Source of the DNA: Hydractinia symbiolongicarpus
Taxonomy: Eukaryota; Cnidaria; Hydrozoa; Anthoathecata; Hydractiniidae
DNA: 64,000 bases
Assembly (NCBI RefSeq): GCF_029227915.1
Contig: NC_079884.1
Location: forward strand, 26,972,001-27,036,000
Direction of reading: 5' to 3'
A model generated the notes under the pieces. The model was given only the letters and a program-made list of their open reading frames with translations, ran no database searches and was not told where the DNA came from. The translations under genes and the position numbers were made by a program. Shown in pieces: positions 30,201 through 41,400 of this stretch (positions are counted from its first letter, which is position 1; each line of letters opens with the position of its first letter).

Positions 30201-31556
30201 CATTGACATTGTAATTAAAAAATGACACACGTTTGATGGTGATATTTATTAGTTGGAAAAATGAAAAAGCTGGTTAATAATAAGTTGTTTTATTTTTTAT
30301 AGAAAAATTTTCTTCTTTTCATGTAAAGAAACCAATACTGGAGGTTTAATTTTGGTGTTTTAGTAAGTCTGGCTCTCACTGTAAGATAACGATGAGCTAT
30401 CTCCCGAGCTCGTAGTGTGAAAGTTTATCAGCTCACTTTAGCTGATTGTTAGCTCACTGTTAACCTGCTCTATACCTTCTATCTCTTGCACCCGAAGGGT
30501 ACAAGAGATAGAAGGAAAGAGAATAACGGGTATATTTTTAAAATTTCAAGAATTAAGTCTTGAATGATTGTTATGAAAATATACAGCCACACTTGACCAA
30601 ATAAACAATATTCGCTCTGATATCTCAATTGTAGTCACAAGAAATATTAAAAATTCGCATATATCTAAAAACGATAGATTCATATCATTTTTCCGAACAC
30701 GATAAATTCATAAAAATCTTGTTTTGTTTTGCCGTAATCCTTTTAAATGTTCCAATTGTAATTTCCAAATTTAACTTTTTCAACAAAAAGAAATTTTTGT
30801 TTTAATCAAGAAATATTAGTCCTAAGTCCACTCTCAACAATGACATACTAGCGGACTTTAGAATGGTCCCTCCCGTCAAAAATCTTGAACCTGGTTTGTT
30901 TAGGATTCATACATACTTCGACACGAAAGTCGAAGATGCCTAACTATTCGAAAATGGCAATTTTTTGGCCATATCTCGAGGTAATAAAAGGATTTGCCCG
31001 AGGAAAGTTTTGCATCCAATAGGCTGCAATATTTTCATTTTTACGGATAACCCATTTTGGTTTGAATGTTGTGAAATATTTAGTGTTATGTTAGTGAGTT
31101 TGAACACGGTTATGCTAGTGAGTGTGAACCGGTTTTTACATGTGATCTTTCTGTATATATTTTGGTGTCAGTCTTGTAATTGTTGAAAAAAGATAACAGG
31201 GTTTTTGAATTTTCAGAAGTGATGCTGTCAGGTCTGTAGATCTTTTAACCTTTTTCTCTTCTAACATTGTACATAAAAATATTTATTTTAAATATAAATA
31301 ACAGGCCCGGTGGAGCAATTTTGAAAGTGGAGGGGCTAAATTATTCAGTGTATGTCGAAGGAGGCCCGAACATAAAATTTTTTAAATTTCGGCCCTCTAG
31401 ATTGGCTAAAACATACTTCAAATTTCGAAATATTGTGCTGAAAGCCTTCACAAAATGCAGAAAATTATATATAGAAATATAGAAACGCCGTGTTTTCATG
31501 AGATATATTTTCAAATTTTGTTTTATTATTATTATAATTCCGAATATTTATACAGG
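30201..31556. other. Intergenic, no gene recognised
   Basis: AT-rich; contains a strong hairpin at 30475-30515 and, at about 31303-31430, a GC-richer patch (CCCGGTGGAGC, GGAGGCCCGAAC) that looks like the edge of an old DNA transposon. Confidence 0.4.
30475..30515. repeat. Perfect 14 bp inverted repeat with extended stem
   Basis: CCTTCTATCTCTTG pairs with CAAGAGATAGAAGG. After one mismatched pair, ACCC/GGGT continue the stem, leaving a GAA loop. No flanking gene explains it. Confidence 0.7.
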
Positions 31557-31784
31557 ATATAGCCACTTCAGTGTTTGAAACACTGTTATCAATGTGGGTC
31601 CTGTGTTCGGGATGCATACATTAAGTATACAGCGGCATTACCTACCCAATTTCCCTCACATGGCATGGGTTGACCCGTAGCTGTAGTAAAGAAACTTGCT
31701 AAACATGCCCGCGTTGTGGACAGAACCACGGACTTTGTGATTACGAAGCGAACTCCATGACCACAAGGCCACACGCTAAGCAAG
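31557..31784 (-). mobile_element. tRNA-derived SINE, minus strand
   Basis: Reading leftward: GTGTGGCCTTGTGGTCATGG (A-box-like), then GTGGTTCTGTCC in the B-box position, then the same central block as the SINE at 29118-29150 (on the plus strand 31645-31677). Its 5' end directly abuts the left terminus of the pogo-like element at 31785. Confidence 0.7.
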
Positions 31785-32371
31785 CCTTATCGGACAAAAC
31801 TTAGTCGGACAAAATTTTAGTCTGACGAAAATACTAGTCAGAAATAATTTTACTTTTTTTAACTTTTGTCCGACTAATTATTTTGTCCGACTAATATTTT
31901 GGTCCTTTTTTTAAATTTCAGTAATTTGCTTAATTTTGGTTTGGGAGACAAAAAAACAATACAATACTTTATTTACTTGGATGGCATAATTCTATTTTTC
32001 ATTTTCAGCGTCATATTCCTGATCTATGTTGCTTCCCGCTTTACTTTCGCGTGTTTCTTCTATTACTGCTGTCTTCTTCTTTTTCTTTTAAATAATTTCA
32101 CTGTCACTTTCATCGGAAGTTTCTGTAATTACCGGCGCTTTTCTCTTGTCACGCAGATCCCTTAAGACTTCACTAGCTTCTGAAGATTTACAGACTCCGG
32201 AATGCATATTTTGATTTCCTCATCAACACCTTCATCCTCATCCGATTCTGACTCATTGCTGCCATTTTTCACATCATATTAGAAAGAATATAGCTTTGAT
32301 ACAAATTTTTTCACTTTTAGATGCGTAACGTAGCGAGGACTTTTAAAAGTCAAAGTTAAGGGGACGATATC

Positions 32372-33178
32372 GTCTAAGATTTCAATGCATGCAATCCCAA
32401 GTTATCTTGTGCTGAACATCGATCAAACGCCGCTCACATACGTTTCTCCTGGGAAATACAGTTATAGCTTCAAAGGTTCAAAGCATGTCCCCACAAAAGG
32501 TATTGACGACAAACATCAAATAACTGCAACAATCACTGTAAGCTCAACAGGCGAATTTGTACTGATACAGTTGATCTACGGTGGTAAAACTAAACGCTTT
32601 TTACCCAGATATGAATTTCCAGTATCATTTTCTGTCGGATTTACTGCAAACCAGTGGTCAAACGCTGACTAATCCCTGGATTTTTTGACAAAAATTATTT
32701 TTCCTTACTCGGAGAAGAAGAAAGAGGAAAATGGATTGCCTAATGAGCAGCATTCACTTGTCATTATGGACACAATTAAAAGGTAAGTTGACAAACTCAA
32801 AGAATTCTGTTCTACAAGTAGGTATGAACTTGTGATAGTGCCTTATAACTTAACGAATAAGTTACAATCATTGGATTTAAGTGTTAACAAAGCAGCAAAA
32901 GCTTTTATCTAAAATCAATATAATGATTGGTTCTCGGATCATGTCGCGCGTCTGCTCAAAAATGGGATTGCTCCAGCAGACATAAAAATATCGTCCAAAT
33001 TGTCCAACCTGAAGCCACTTCATGCCGCCTGGAATGTAAATCTGTTAACCACATGCAGCAAGAAGCCGAACTCATCGAAAAAGGATTTAGTGAAGCAGGA
33101 ATAAGTGAGGCTATCAATAACGCGCAATCTGTTTACGAAAGCCTCGAGAATCCCTTCAGTGAGGAAATACCATCATGA
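32372..33178 (+). pseudogene. Pogo-type DDE transposase, C-terminal part, broken
   Basis: The first frame includes LVLNIDQTPLTYVSPGKYS, KGIDDKHQITATITVS and QLIYGGKTKRFLPRYEFP, the core of the DDE_1 domain with its first Asp in NIDQT. A stop at 32669 follows NQWSNAD. The same domain continues with FLTKIIFPYSE, a damaged LVIMDTIKR*VDKLKEFC (second Asp region), VIVPYNLTNKLQSLDLSVNK (an expected Pro is Ser) and, in shifted frames, LKPLHAAWNVNL and the ending ENPFSEEIPS. The DNA-binding N-terminus was not found upstream. It would have catalysed cut-and-paste at TA sites. Confidence 0.8.
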
Positions 33179-33481
33179 ACAAGACCGTTTAAGTAAGTAA
33201 AGTAAGTAAGTAAGTAAACATTTATTTACCTAAGAAATGACAATTTACATTACTAAAAGAATAAATTAGCAATTAGGAAGGAGACTTTCCCGATAGCCAA
33301 GGCTAAACAAAGGAGAAAGCCACCAAGAAAAATGTGAAATATTTTCATATGTCAGTAAATACTGTAAGTTTACAAAGATTAAAATGAAAAAGCATTTTTG
33401 ATTATAATTAGTATAAATGAAAATTCAGTACCATATAGTCAAATAGAAAAAAGTAATGAGACAAAATAATGAAGAGGAAAG

Positions 33482-33623
33482 CTAGTTGATGTATTGACTC
33501 ATGTAGAAACTTGTGGCTAGGGATTTGATTGTGCTTAATTTACAGTGTGTGAGGTTAGTATCAGGATAATTTCTTTGCAGATTGTTCCACTGTAATGTGG
33601 AGATTCTAGAGAATGAAAAAAAA
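33482..33623 (-). pseudogene. Frameshifted C-terminal tail of LINE ORF2
   Basis: The shifted frame reads FSFSRISTLQWNNLQRNYPD to SFYMSQYIN and a stop at 33482. It overlaps the end of ORF2 and has the sequence style of a LINE C-terminus. A one-base length change in the T8 run separates the two; it could be mutation or sequencing error. Confidence 0.6.
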
Positions 33624-36600
33624 TCCAAACGTCGATGTGTTAACTGTTGGTTCAATAAGCAAACCAATTGTGTTACATCTAGTTTCATGAGAGTGTGAGA
33701 TTCGATCAAATTTGAGTGAGGTAAGTGTGTCAGATGGGAGGTTAGAGTTTAGGAATTTGTGGATAAATTGAATGTTAAGGACTTTAACTAGGTCGAAGAA
33801 TTTAAGAATTCCAAGTTCTGCAAATATAGGCAAAGATGGGGATCTTGGTTCACTGAAGGTGATCAGCCTAAGGGCAGCCTTTTGGAGGGTAAGTATTCTG
33901 TGGGCTACTGTGGTGTCTCGAGTGCCCCATACTTGGCAAGCATAGCTTAAGTGAGAACTAAAGATAGCATGGTAAATGTTTAGCAGGGATTTTAGGGGAA
34001 CATAGTGACGAATTTTAGATAACATCCCATTGGCTCTTTGAAGTTTAGTAGCCACAGATGAGACATGATACTTCCAGGAAAGATGTTCATCAACATGAAC
34101 ACCCAGGTATTTCACACTTTTGCTAGGATAAGTGCGCTTACCGCATAGAATCAAAAAAGGCAAAAATTCAAGCCTACGAGATTGGGATCTAAATACAAGA
34201 AACTCTGTTTTGCTGGAGTTCAGTGATATTTTGTTGGCGTTAAGCCAACACACAAGGCGTTTAAGATCAGCATTTATCCCTCTACAAAGGGATTCTAGTG
34301 ATTTTGAGAATTTCAGCAGATGAGTGTCGTCAGCAAAATGATAGGTCTCTGACGATTTGATACAATTATGCAGATCATTAATATACAACAAGAACAGCAG
34401 CGGACAAAGAACAGAGCCTTGAGGCACACCATGTAGAATGGCTTTAAGTTGAGATTTGAATTCACCGATTGAGACATACTGAAGACGACCAGTTAAATAA
34501 GACCTGAACCAATCATTTGCTTTTCCCCGAATACCATAGTGATTTAGCTTGGATAGAAGGATTTTGTGGTCAACAGTATCAAAAGCTTTTTGTAAGTCGA
34601 CAAACACTCCACAGGCAAGCTCACCTTTGTCAAGGCAATGTCTAATGCGTTCAACTATAGTAAGCACAGCCTGTGATGTTGAATGCTGTTTTCTCAATCC
34701 AAACTGTTTGGGATATAGGATATCATGGTTGTTGAGAAAGCCTATGATTCTGTTGTACATAACCTTTTCATAGATTTTCTCAATGTTTGACAATAATGAG
34801 ATTGGTCTGTAATTTGACACATCTATAGAAGAACCTTTGTTTTTGTAAACAGGCACCACTCTGGTTGTTTTTAAAGATCTAGGAAAGATACCAGATTCAA
34901 ACGAAAGATTGATCAAAATTGATATAGGTTTGGAAATATCATTTTCCAACAATCTTAGAATTTTGATTGGAATACTGTTTGGTCCAGAAGATTTTCCTGG
35001 AGAGATGTTGCCAATAATCCCGATGATTTCTTCTTGGGTAACAGGTGATAAGAAAATTGAGTCTGGGTTCGGGTTTTTGAGGTAGTCAGAGTACTTCTTG
35101 GATGTAGGTGGAATTTTGTTCCTAATAGAATTTGCTATGGATGTAAAAAAGTCATTAAAACTATTGGCAATATCAATCTGGTTAGTCTCAAGTTTACCGT
35201 CAACCTGAATGGATGTAGGAATATTAGATTTCGACGGTTTCGTAGAAATAATGCTACGAACACCCTCCCAAATTTTGTGCATGTTATTTGAAAAAAGGTT
35301 AAAGTAATTGGTATAATGGTTTGTTTTACTTTGTCTGCATAAGCTGACAATCATGTTTCGGTAGCGTTTGAAAAGTTGTCGGAACTCTGATTTAGAATCT
35401 GGATCTTTGGCTTTAGTGAATTTCCGAAAATAAAAATCACGTTTAGACATGGATTTTATGATGGCAGAAGTAATCCATGGTTTTTGTTGGGTTTTGATTT
35501 GCCTTTTGGTGAGCCTGCCTGTGGGAACGTGTCTGTCAACAAGCTTTTGAATTTTAGAATTAAAAATGTCAAAACAGCTGTTTGGGTCAATTGGTCCAGG
35601 ACTATTAAACTCAACACCCCAGTCAATATCCAGGTAATCTAAAATGAAATTATGTTCCTCAAATTTGGACCAGTTTTGGTATTGAATATTTTTTTCTGAG
35701 TTGTTAGTCAATTGGTCAGGTAATATAAAGAATTGAGGCAGGTGATCAGAGATCATGTGAATAAGGTTACCAGAGATTGATGGATGACCAGTGACAGAGA
35801 AAAAAATATTATCAATTAATGTCTTGGAAGTCGCTGCTATTCTTGTTGGTAATAAGATCTGGGGAAGTATAAGGTGGGATCCGAGTATATCAATGAAGGC
35901 AGAGAGTTCTGCATCTTCATTGAGTTTTAACAAATTTTTATTGAAATCCCCCAGTAGAAGGATTTGTTTCTTTTCAATGCTGACTTTATTGAGCAAGGGT
36001 TTTAAGAAATCACGATTAAAGGAATTTGTTGACATACAAGGATGTCGATAAATGCTACCGACAATTAAGTTGGTTGTGTTAGGCAGGATCATCTCTGCAA
36101 AACTTGATTCCAAGTATTTAGATTGGTACATAATGTCATCCAAGTCTGTACGAGGAATGAAATTATACTGGTCAGAAATATACAACAAGCTCCCTCCTGC
36201 TGAGGATTCAGTGGGGGTGGATAAGCACTGGTAACCTTCTATATGGTAATTGAAAGTTGGTGGTGAGCCTTTGATAAAGCGGGTTTCAGTAATACCAATA
36301 AAAGAGAACTCATGTCTCAAAAGGGCCAAAAGGGTGTTAAATTCATCAAAGTGTTTAGCCATTGAGGCAATGTTAAGATGAAAAGCTGAGAGCGACCTTG
36401 GATTTAGATTAAGATTGTTAAAGTCCTCACATTCATAGTATTTACAACTAGTTGTATGAAAATTGATACTGTCAGCATCGTTGCCCATGCTATGAACAAT
36501 ACTATTAAGATCAGAAAGAAGGGATCTCATATTTTCATTAATACGGGATGTAGAATTTGGGGTTGGTTTTGGTTTACAATTTGACAGATGTTCTGAATCA

Positions 36601-36791
36601 AAAAATGGTAATGTCCTGTCCAAACATTTTGGACAAGCCCAGTTACTAGAATTGTGAGATAAGGCATCAAATTCTGATACTGAAAGTCTAGAGCAGTTTT
36701 GAAAATGTATCCAGGAATTACAGATATCACAAAAAATTGATTTTTTACATGATTCATCAACTAGCTTTTTGCAGACATTACAACTAAGCAT
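33606..36791 (-). CDS. LINE ORF2: PHD finger, endonuclease, reverse transcriptase
   Basis: 1061 codons, open. Residues 1-60 form a PHD-type finger (CNVCKK, FCDICNSWIHF, WACPKC). About 130-370 is the APE-like endonuclease with GITETR, IYRHPC, LLLGDFNKN, LIDNIFF and ISDHLPQ. About 600-870 is the reverse transcriptase: NYRPISLLSNIEKIYEK, KQFGLRKQHSTSQAV, FVDLQKAFDTVDH, GVPQGSVLCPLLFLLYINDL and the catalytic YHFADDTHLL, then the thumb region. It would nick target DNA and prime cDNA synthesis there. The annotated stop at 33606 follows an eight-T run (33616-33623); one T fewer would continue the frame to 33482 with SRISTLQWNNL, so the real C-terminus is probably about 40 residues longer. Confidence 0.93.
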   Translation of the reverse strand: MLSCNVCKKLVDESCKKSIFCDICNSWIHFQNCSRLSVSEFDALSHNSSNWACPKCLDRTLPFFDSEHLSNCKPKPTPNSTSRINENMRSLLSDLNSIVHSMGNDADSINFHTTSCKYYECEDFNNLNLNPRSLSAFHLNIASMAKHFDEFNTLLALLRHEFSFIGITETRFIKGSPPTFNYHIEGYQCLSTPTESSAGGSLLYISDQYNFIPRTDLDDIMYQSKYLESSFAEMILPNTTNLIVGSIYRHPCMSTNSFNRDFLKPLLNKVSIEKKQILLLGDFNKNLLKLNEDAELSAFIDILGSHLILPQILLPTRIAATSKTLIDNIFFSVTGHPSISGNLIHMISDHLPQFFILPDQLTNNSEKNIQYQNWSKFEEHNFILDYLDIDWGVEFNSPGPIDPNSCFDIFNSKIQKLVDRHVPTGRLTKRQIKTQQKPWITSAIIKSMSKRDFYFRKFTKAKDPDSKSEFRQLFKRYRNMIVSLCRQSKTNHYTNYFNLFSNNMHKIWEGVRSIISTKPSKSNIPTSIQVDGKLETNQIDIANSFNDFFTSIANSIRNKIPPTSKKYSDYLKNPNPDSIFLSPVTQEEIIGIIGNISPGKSSGPNSIPIKILRLLENDISKPISILINLSFESGIFPRSLKTTRVVPVYKNKGSSIDVSNYRPISLLSNIEKIYEKVMYNRIIGFLNNHDILYPKQFGLRKQHSTSQAVLTIVERIRHCLDKGELACGVFVDLQKAFDTVDHKILLSKLNHYGIRGKANDWFRSYLTGRLQYVSIGEFKSQLKAILHGVPQGSVLCPLLFLLYINDLHNCIKSSETYHFADDTHLLKFSKSLESLCRGINADLKRLVCWLNANKISLNSSKTEFLVFRSQSRRLEFLPFLILCGKRTYPSKSVKYLGVHVDEHLSWKYHVSSVATKLQRANGMLSKIRHYVPLKSLLNIYHAIFSSHLSYACQVWGTRDTTVAHRILTLQKAALRLITFSEPRSPSLPIFAELGILKFFDLVKVLNIQFIHKFLNSNLPSDTLTSLKFDRISHSHETRCNTIGLLIEPTVNTSTFGFFFIL

Positions 36792-37083
36792 AAAAATTAT
36801 ATATAGGGGGGAAACAAAACTGGCAGCTTTAAAGGGAAAACAGGGTCTAAAAGTACAAAAAAGAAAGAGAAAGTGAAAACTTACCAGTTAGAACAGGTTT
36901 TGGGCTTCAAACGATTTCACAAATAAAACAAACGCTATATACTGACTGCACAGCAAGCTTGCGCCATATTGGAGTTAAAATTACCTGAGCGTATATCACC
37001 GATAAGATTAAACAAACAAAGAACTTTAGGCGGGAAAATCGTGTGTAGCAGAAAGAAGAGAAAAGTGAGATAAAGACAACAAT

Positions 37084-37854
37084 CTAACTCTCTGTGTTTC
37101 CGTAGTTGAGCAATTCATTTTGGTAGAACCCAGGAAACCATTCAACTATTTGATCCACATGTGTAATTTTTTTGTGTTTTTCATCGGTTTTATCAAATTT
37201 TATAAAAAAAGCTTCATTTTGATATTTGTAACTGTAGATGAGTTTGTTTCTTTTCAGTTGTCTGCATTCAAATCCCAGTCTTTGATAAAATCGATTTAAA
37301 TTTTCGGAAATGTAGATTTTGCTGTTTGGTGGCAGCTTAATTTCCTCGAAATTTATATTTTCAGTTTTTTTTTTGTTTTCTAAGAGTTTTTGACAATTTT
37401 TGCGATTGACGAAGCGTACAATGGTTTTTTTTGTTTGATTTTTCTTCGCAGGAAGCCTATGACAAGACTCGATATCGGATTTCGTAACGTTGACCTCCAT
37501 TTTGTTAAAAATCTCTATCATTTTATCTTCCAGTTGATCATCATCTATATCATTTGTTACACCTGAAATCTCAATATTGCTACGTCTGCCGTATTGGTTT
37601 GTTGCCTCTGTAGTCAGTTGGAGATCTCTTAACTCTTTGTTTTGTTCATATACAGTATTTTCTAAAGCTTCGATTTTTTTTTGCATTTTCTTGTTTTGTT
37701 CGATCAAATTGCTTATAATTTTATTTTTCATTTCGTTCAAATCACAATCAATTTTTTCACTTTTTAAAGTTAGGTTATCAATTCGTGATTCAATATGATC
37801 AAAACCTTCTTTTAATTGTTTTTCAAGTCGAGCTATAGTCAGTCTCTCAGTCAT
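37084..37854 (-). CDS. LINE ORF1: coiled coil plus RRM-like RNA-binding protein
   Basis: 256 codons from an ATG, intact. Residues 1-85 are a charged coiled coil (LEKQLKEGFDHIESRIDNL). The central part has GRRSNIEISGV and SDIESCHRLPAKKN, with TIVRFVNRKNCQKLLENKK, the RRM-like pattern of LINE ORF1 proteins, and the end is a short basic/hydrophobic domain. ORF1 proteins trimerise, bind LINE RNA and act as nucleic-acid chaperones. ORF1 lies 292 bases upstream of ORF2 on the same strand. Confidence 0.88.
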   Translation of the reverse strand: MTERLTIARLEKQLKEGFDHIESRIDNLTLKSEKIDCDLNEMKNKIISNLIEQNKKMQKKIEALENTVYEQNKELRDLQLTTEATNQYGRRSNIEISGVTNDIDDDQLEDKMIEIFNKMEVNVTKSDIESCHRLPAKKNQTKKTIVRFVNRKNCQKLLENKKKTENINFEEIKLPPNSKIYISENLNRFYQRLGFECRQLKRNKLIYSYKYQNEAFFIKFDKTDEKHKKITHVDQIVEWFPGFYQNELLNYGNTES

Positions 37855-38418
37855 GTTATTTGTCTCGGCGCGTTTCTATGCTATTTCTTCAGAGCACGTC
37901 CGTCCTCATCGGAAGTCAGAAAATTGCTAGATGATATAAAATAGCAAGATGTGATGTGCGAGATGATCTTGTCGTATGTTGTCAATACCAATAAAGTTTA
38001 TAGAATGAGGTAGGTATCCTGATTCCAGTACTGTATATTATGCTCATTTTAAGCTATGCAAGACAACTCTGTGCAACTTACAACAGCCCACACAGTTTGA
38101 CATCAGTTTATCAGTTTATCAGTTTATATTTTTTTATTAAGACTTACTTTAGCCACTTTTTTAAAAAAGTCGTTTGTTTATCCAAAAATATTTGTATTCG
38201 AAGGTGAGAAAGAAGAAAAACACTTTTACAAAATCATTAACATGTAAAATTCCGTACTGAGGAATAATTTAAAAAAACTTGATTTGGACAAAATATTTAG
38301 TCGGACATAATAATTAGTCGGACAAAATTTTAGTTGGACAAAAATATTAGTCAGACATAATTTTAGTCACTTCCAAAAAATTTAGTCACTTTTGTCCGAC
38401 TAAGTTTGTTCGATAAGG

Positions 38419-41400
38419 TAGTAACATCAAAGCAAAATAAAGATAATGTATAGAAAGGCTATAGTATATGACAACTACCAGTCCTCCTCTGTAAATATTC
38501 CGAATACTCGCTTTCTGTTGTCGTCCGATGGAACAATGTGCGACATGGTTTGCACAATTTTCTATTTTTTTTTAACCTTCACGGCAACGTTTTCCACAAA
38601 TTAAAATAGCTGAGCCGTTTCCAGTGTTCTTATTTATACCGAGGTTGTGATAAAGCTTTTTAAAACAATGTATTACGCCAATACACATGTGCAAAATGGT
38701 TTACTGTCACTAAGCGCTCACCCTGGTGTTAACAACCGGCTGTTTCTACTTAAACGTTGAAATAAAAGTTTTTTGAAAGAGGTTGTTTTGCATAAATTGA
38801 TCGAAATTATAATCACAAGCTGTCAACGTTCCTTTCGTTATTTGCTTCTGGCACCATACTACGTCCTTCAAAATCGTTAAAAATGTACGATTTTAATTTG
38901 AAAATCGAAAACATTATTAGTTTGTTCAATGTTTTCGAAACGACGTCAATGTTCCCGTCAGAAAAAAAAACAAAAAAAAAAACGAAACCAACTTTTTCAT
39001 TTTGATTTGGTTCCGTTAATTTCGAAAAACAATTGATAAAGATTCAGTTGTTTCGTTTTGTTTCACTAATTAAAAGATTCTTTTGTTTCTATTTAAAATT
39101 TTTAGTTAAAAGATTAGTATCAATGATCCATTTTGACTTCACCAAATTTTAGATATAAATTGCATTTCCACGCCGCAAATCTTTCATACGAGTACATTAA
39201 CTACATACAAAATGGCAAGGTTGTTTTCAGATAGCCACCCGCATTGTGCCATTAACCTATATATATATGTTAGCCTTTACCAAAATACGTTTTAAGCTGC
39301 ACACATTGGAAGCAACGGCCAAATAAATTTTGATAACCTAAGCAATAACCCGTCCATACACATAAAAATTGAAATAACAGATTTTTTTAAAATTTTTATT
39401 GTACCAATACGGTCCATCATCAATTTTTTTGAAGCTAGCTAAACTTCTGAAACAATCTGTTTACAAATTTATAAAAAAATAGAGACAAAACGACAAAAAC
39501 AAATTGTTTTTGACAAGAGTTAGTTTTTGCCAACGCCTGTTGTTGTCATACATTTTGGGCTCGGAGATATGGCTTTATAAAATCCAACGAGTCCACATAT
39601 CAGAGTCGCTCGTCATCTGTTACTCCAAATCTTGAGGTGAAGATGAAATGTCTTGGGCAAGGACTTATATCTTTGTTCTTCGACTTGAATAAAAATCTGC
39701 TTATACTGTAGTGACTGTCAAAGATATGGTAGGATTATATATAAACCTAACATAAATCTTATCCTCGAAAGCCACAACCACTACAGTAGCCTCAGAAAAG
39801 CTCTTTAACACAAGGAAATTTTTGCACATTTGTTATCACTTGTTGTACGTTGAAGGCTGGGGTTGGAAATTCCTCTACTGGTGGACTAAAGGATACACAT
39901 TCCATATTCGTGGTGTGAGTTTCGGGCACATCGGAGCAATTAGTGCGAGGTGTTTTAAAAATTCGCGGCGTTGCGTTTAGTCTTTCCTGCCTCCGCACTT
40001 ACTTCAGTGTCTGTCCAGTTTCTTCTGCAAATTATCTGAAAAAAAACAGGAAGCAAAAATAATATACATGATATTTTTGCACACTTTTAGATTTTTACTT
40101 CAATCTGCAAAAAAAATAATAACTGATGTCGTAAGCACAAATGGACAAAATTACCGTGTTGAGAGTTCTTTTCTTAGATTGGATTATCTGAAGACAAAAT
40201 TACTTGCGGGTACTTGTCTGGGTACAAGTTAAAAATATTAAAAAAATTATTTGAATTCACGTGGGTTCTTTATTTTGCATTTTTGTGTGTTTAATAGGAA
40301 ATAGATTCGAAATAAATTGCCTTTTAGAAATTCTCACCTGAATTACAAGTTTTTAACGCTTTATCTTCGATGCTTCACGTACAAATAAGAGGTATAACTG
40401 TTCTATTTCATCTTTTTTTCCGAAATAAAATGTTTTACTTAGTTTATTTCAGTGGAAACAAAATATTTTTTCTGTATTCGTGTCACTGTGCTTCATTGTG
40501 TGTTGTTCCAAACTGTTTAAATGAAATATTTACCCGAAATTTTCACTCTGGTTAATTCACACAAAAAAAAGAAAAAACATTAAAAACCTGCTTGAAGGTA
40601 TACGTTTTTTTTTGTAATAATTGTGTTTTTTTTTTCGATTCAACATTATTATTCTAACTTTTGGGCAAAAATTGCAGAATGATTTAAAATAATCTTAAGT
40701 TTAACTTAACTGAGTGAGTTTCAATATTCCCTATACTTTCATGACTTAAGCCTCAATTGTTTAAAAAAAGAAAGAAAAAAAACGTTGCTATAACGTTAAA
40801 AAAACGTAACTACATCGTTTCTAAAGAGTTTACATATAGCGTTTTATTACCCGGGTAAAAGGGCGGCATCAATATTTCTGAAGATCGCGCAATGTGATTG
40901 GTTAGAACTTACGTCATAGCGGGCAATATTCCACGGTATTGCCACGGTATACCATAGCAGCCGTGTTTAAAGTTTAAATATGGTAGCATTGGATGTAAAT
41001 AAACGCGGGAGAAAAGTAAACAAAACGCGAAAAAATAAGTGAAACGTACTTTTATGTTTTCAAGAATTCTATGTTGCAACTACAATAAAATCTGTGATGT
41101 TTACACGATATTCGATTTTAAAAAAACATATTTTTAGTTCGAATGTACGTTCCATATGGGAATAGTTTCTATAAAGACATGGTTTCTACGTCCTGGTTAT
41201 AATTTTTTTTTTGTCGTAGAATGTAGTGCCCGTATAATAATGCATAAAATAACTGTTTATTTCGGGCAATACCTTCGAGTATTGACCTCTGTCACGTATT
41301 GCCCTCACAAGCTCGGGCAATACTTTGACGTCGGTCAATATTCTCCGGTTAATATAAACATTTTAGTAACGTTTGCGTTGAATGACAATGTCGAACTGAG

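Larger units (their letters stand above)
33181..37990 (-). mobile_element. CR1/L2-like LINE, nearly full length
   Basis: Minus-strand element with ORF1, ORF2 and a 3' end made of short tandem repeats (CTTA)n, read as AAGTAAGT at 33190-33217 on the plus strand, the tail style of CR1/L2/Jockey-group LINEs. The 5' UTR reaches roughly 37990; that boundary is an estimate and I could not identify a target duplication. It lies inside the dead pogo-like element, so it inserted later. Confidence 0.85.
31785..38418 (+). mobile_element. Pogo-like DNA transposon split by a LINE
   Basis: The left end CCTTATCGGACAAAACTTAG and the right end (inverse of CCTTATCGAACAAACTTAGT) are inverted copies. Both are followed by subterminal repeats of the type TTAGTCGGACAAAA and TAGTCACTT. 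A degenerate pogo/Tigger-type DDE transposase lies at 32372-33178, and AATAAAG at about 37991 may be its poly(A) signal. The LINE at 33181 to about 37990 is nested inside. TA follows the right end, but the left flank is a SINE, so the target duplication cannot be confirmed. Confidence 0.68.

Noticed and set aside
39792-39998. Possible terminal exon (PPVEEFPTPAFNVQQV)
   Set aside because: Composition is protein-like, but the frame begins with GTG after a stop and no convincing splice acceptor or partner exon is visible.
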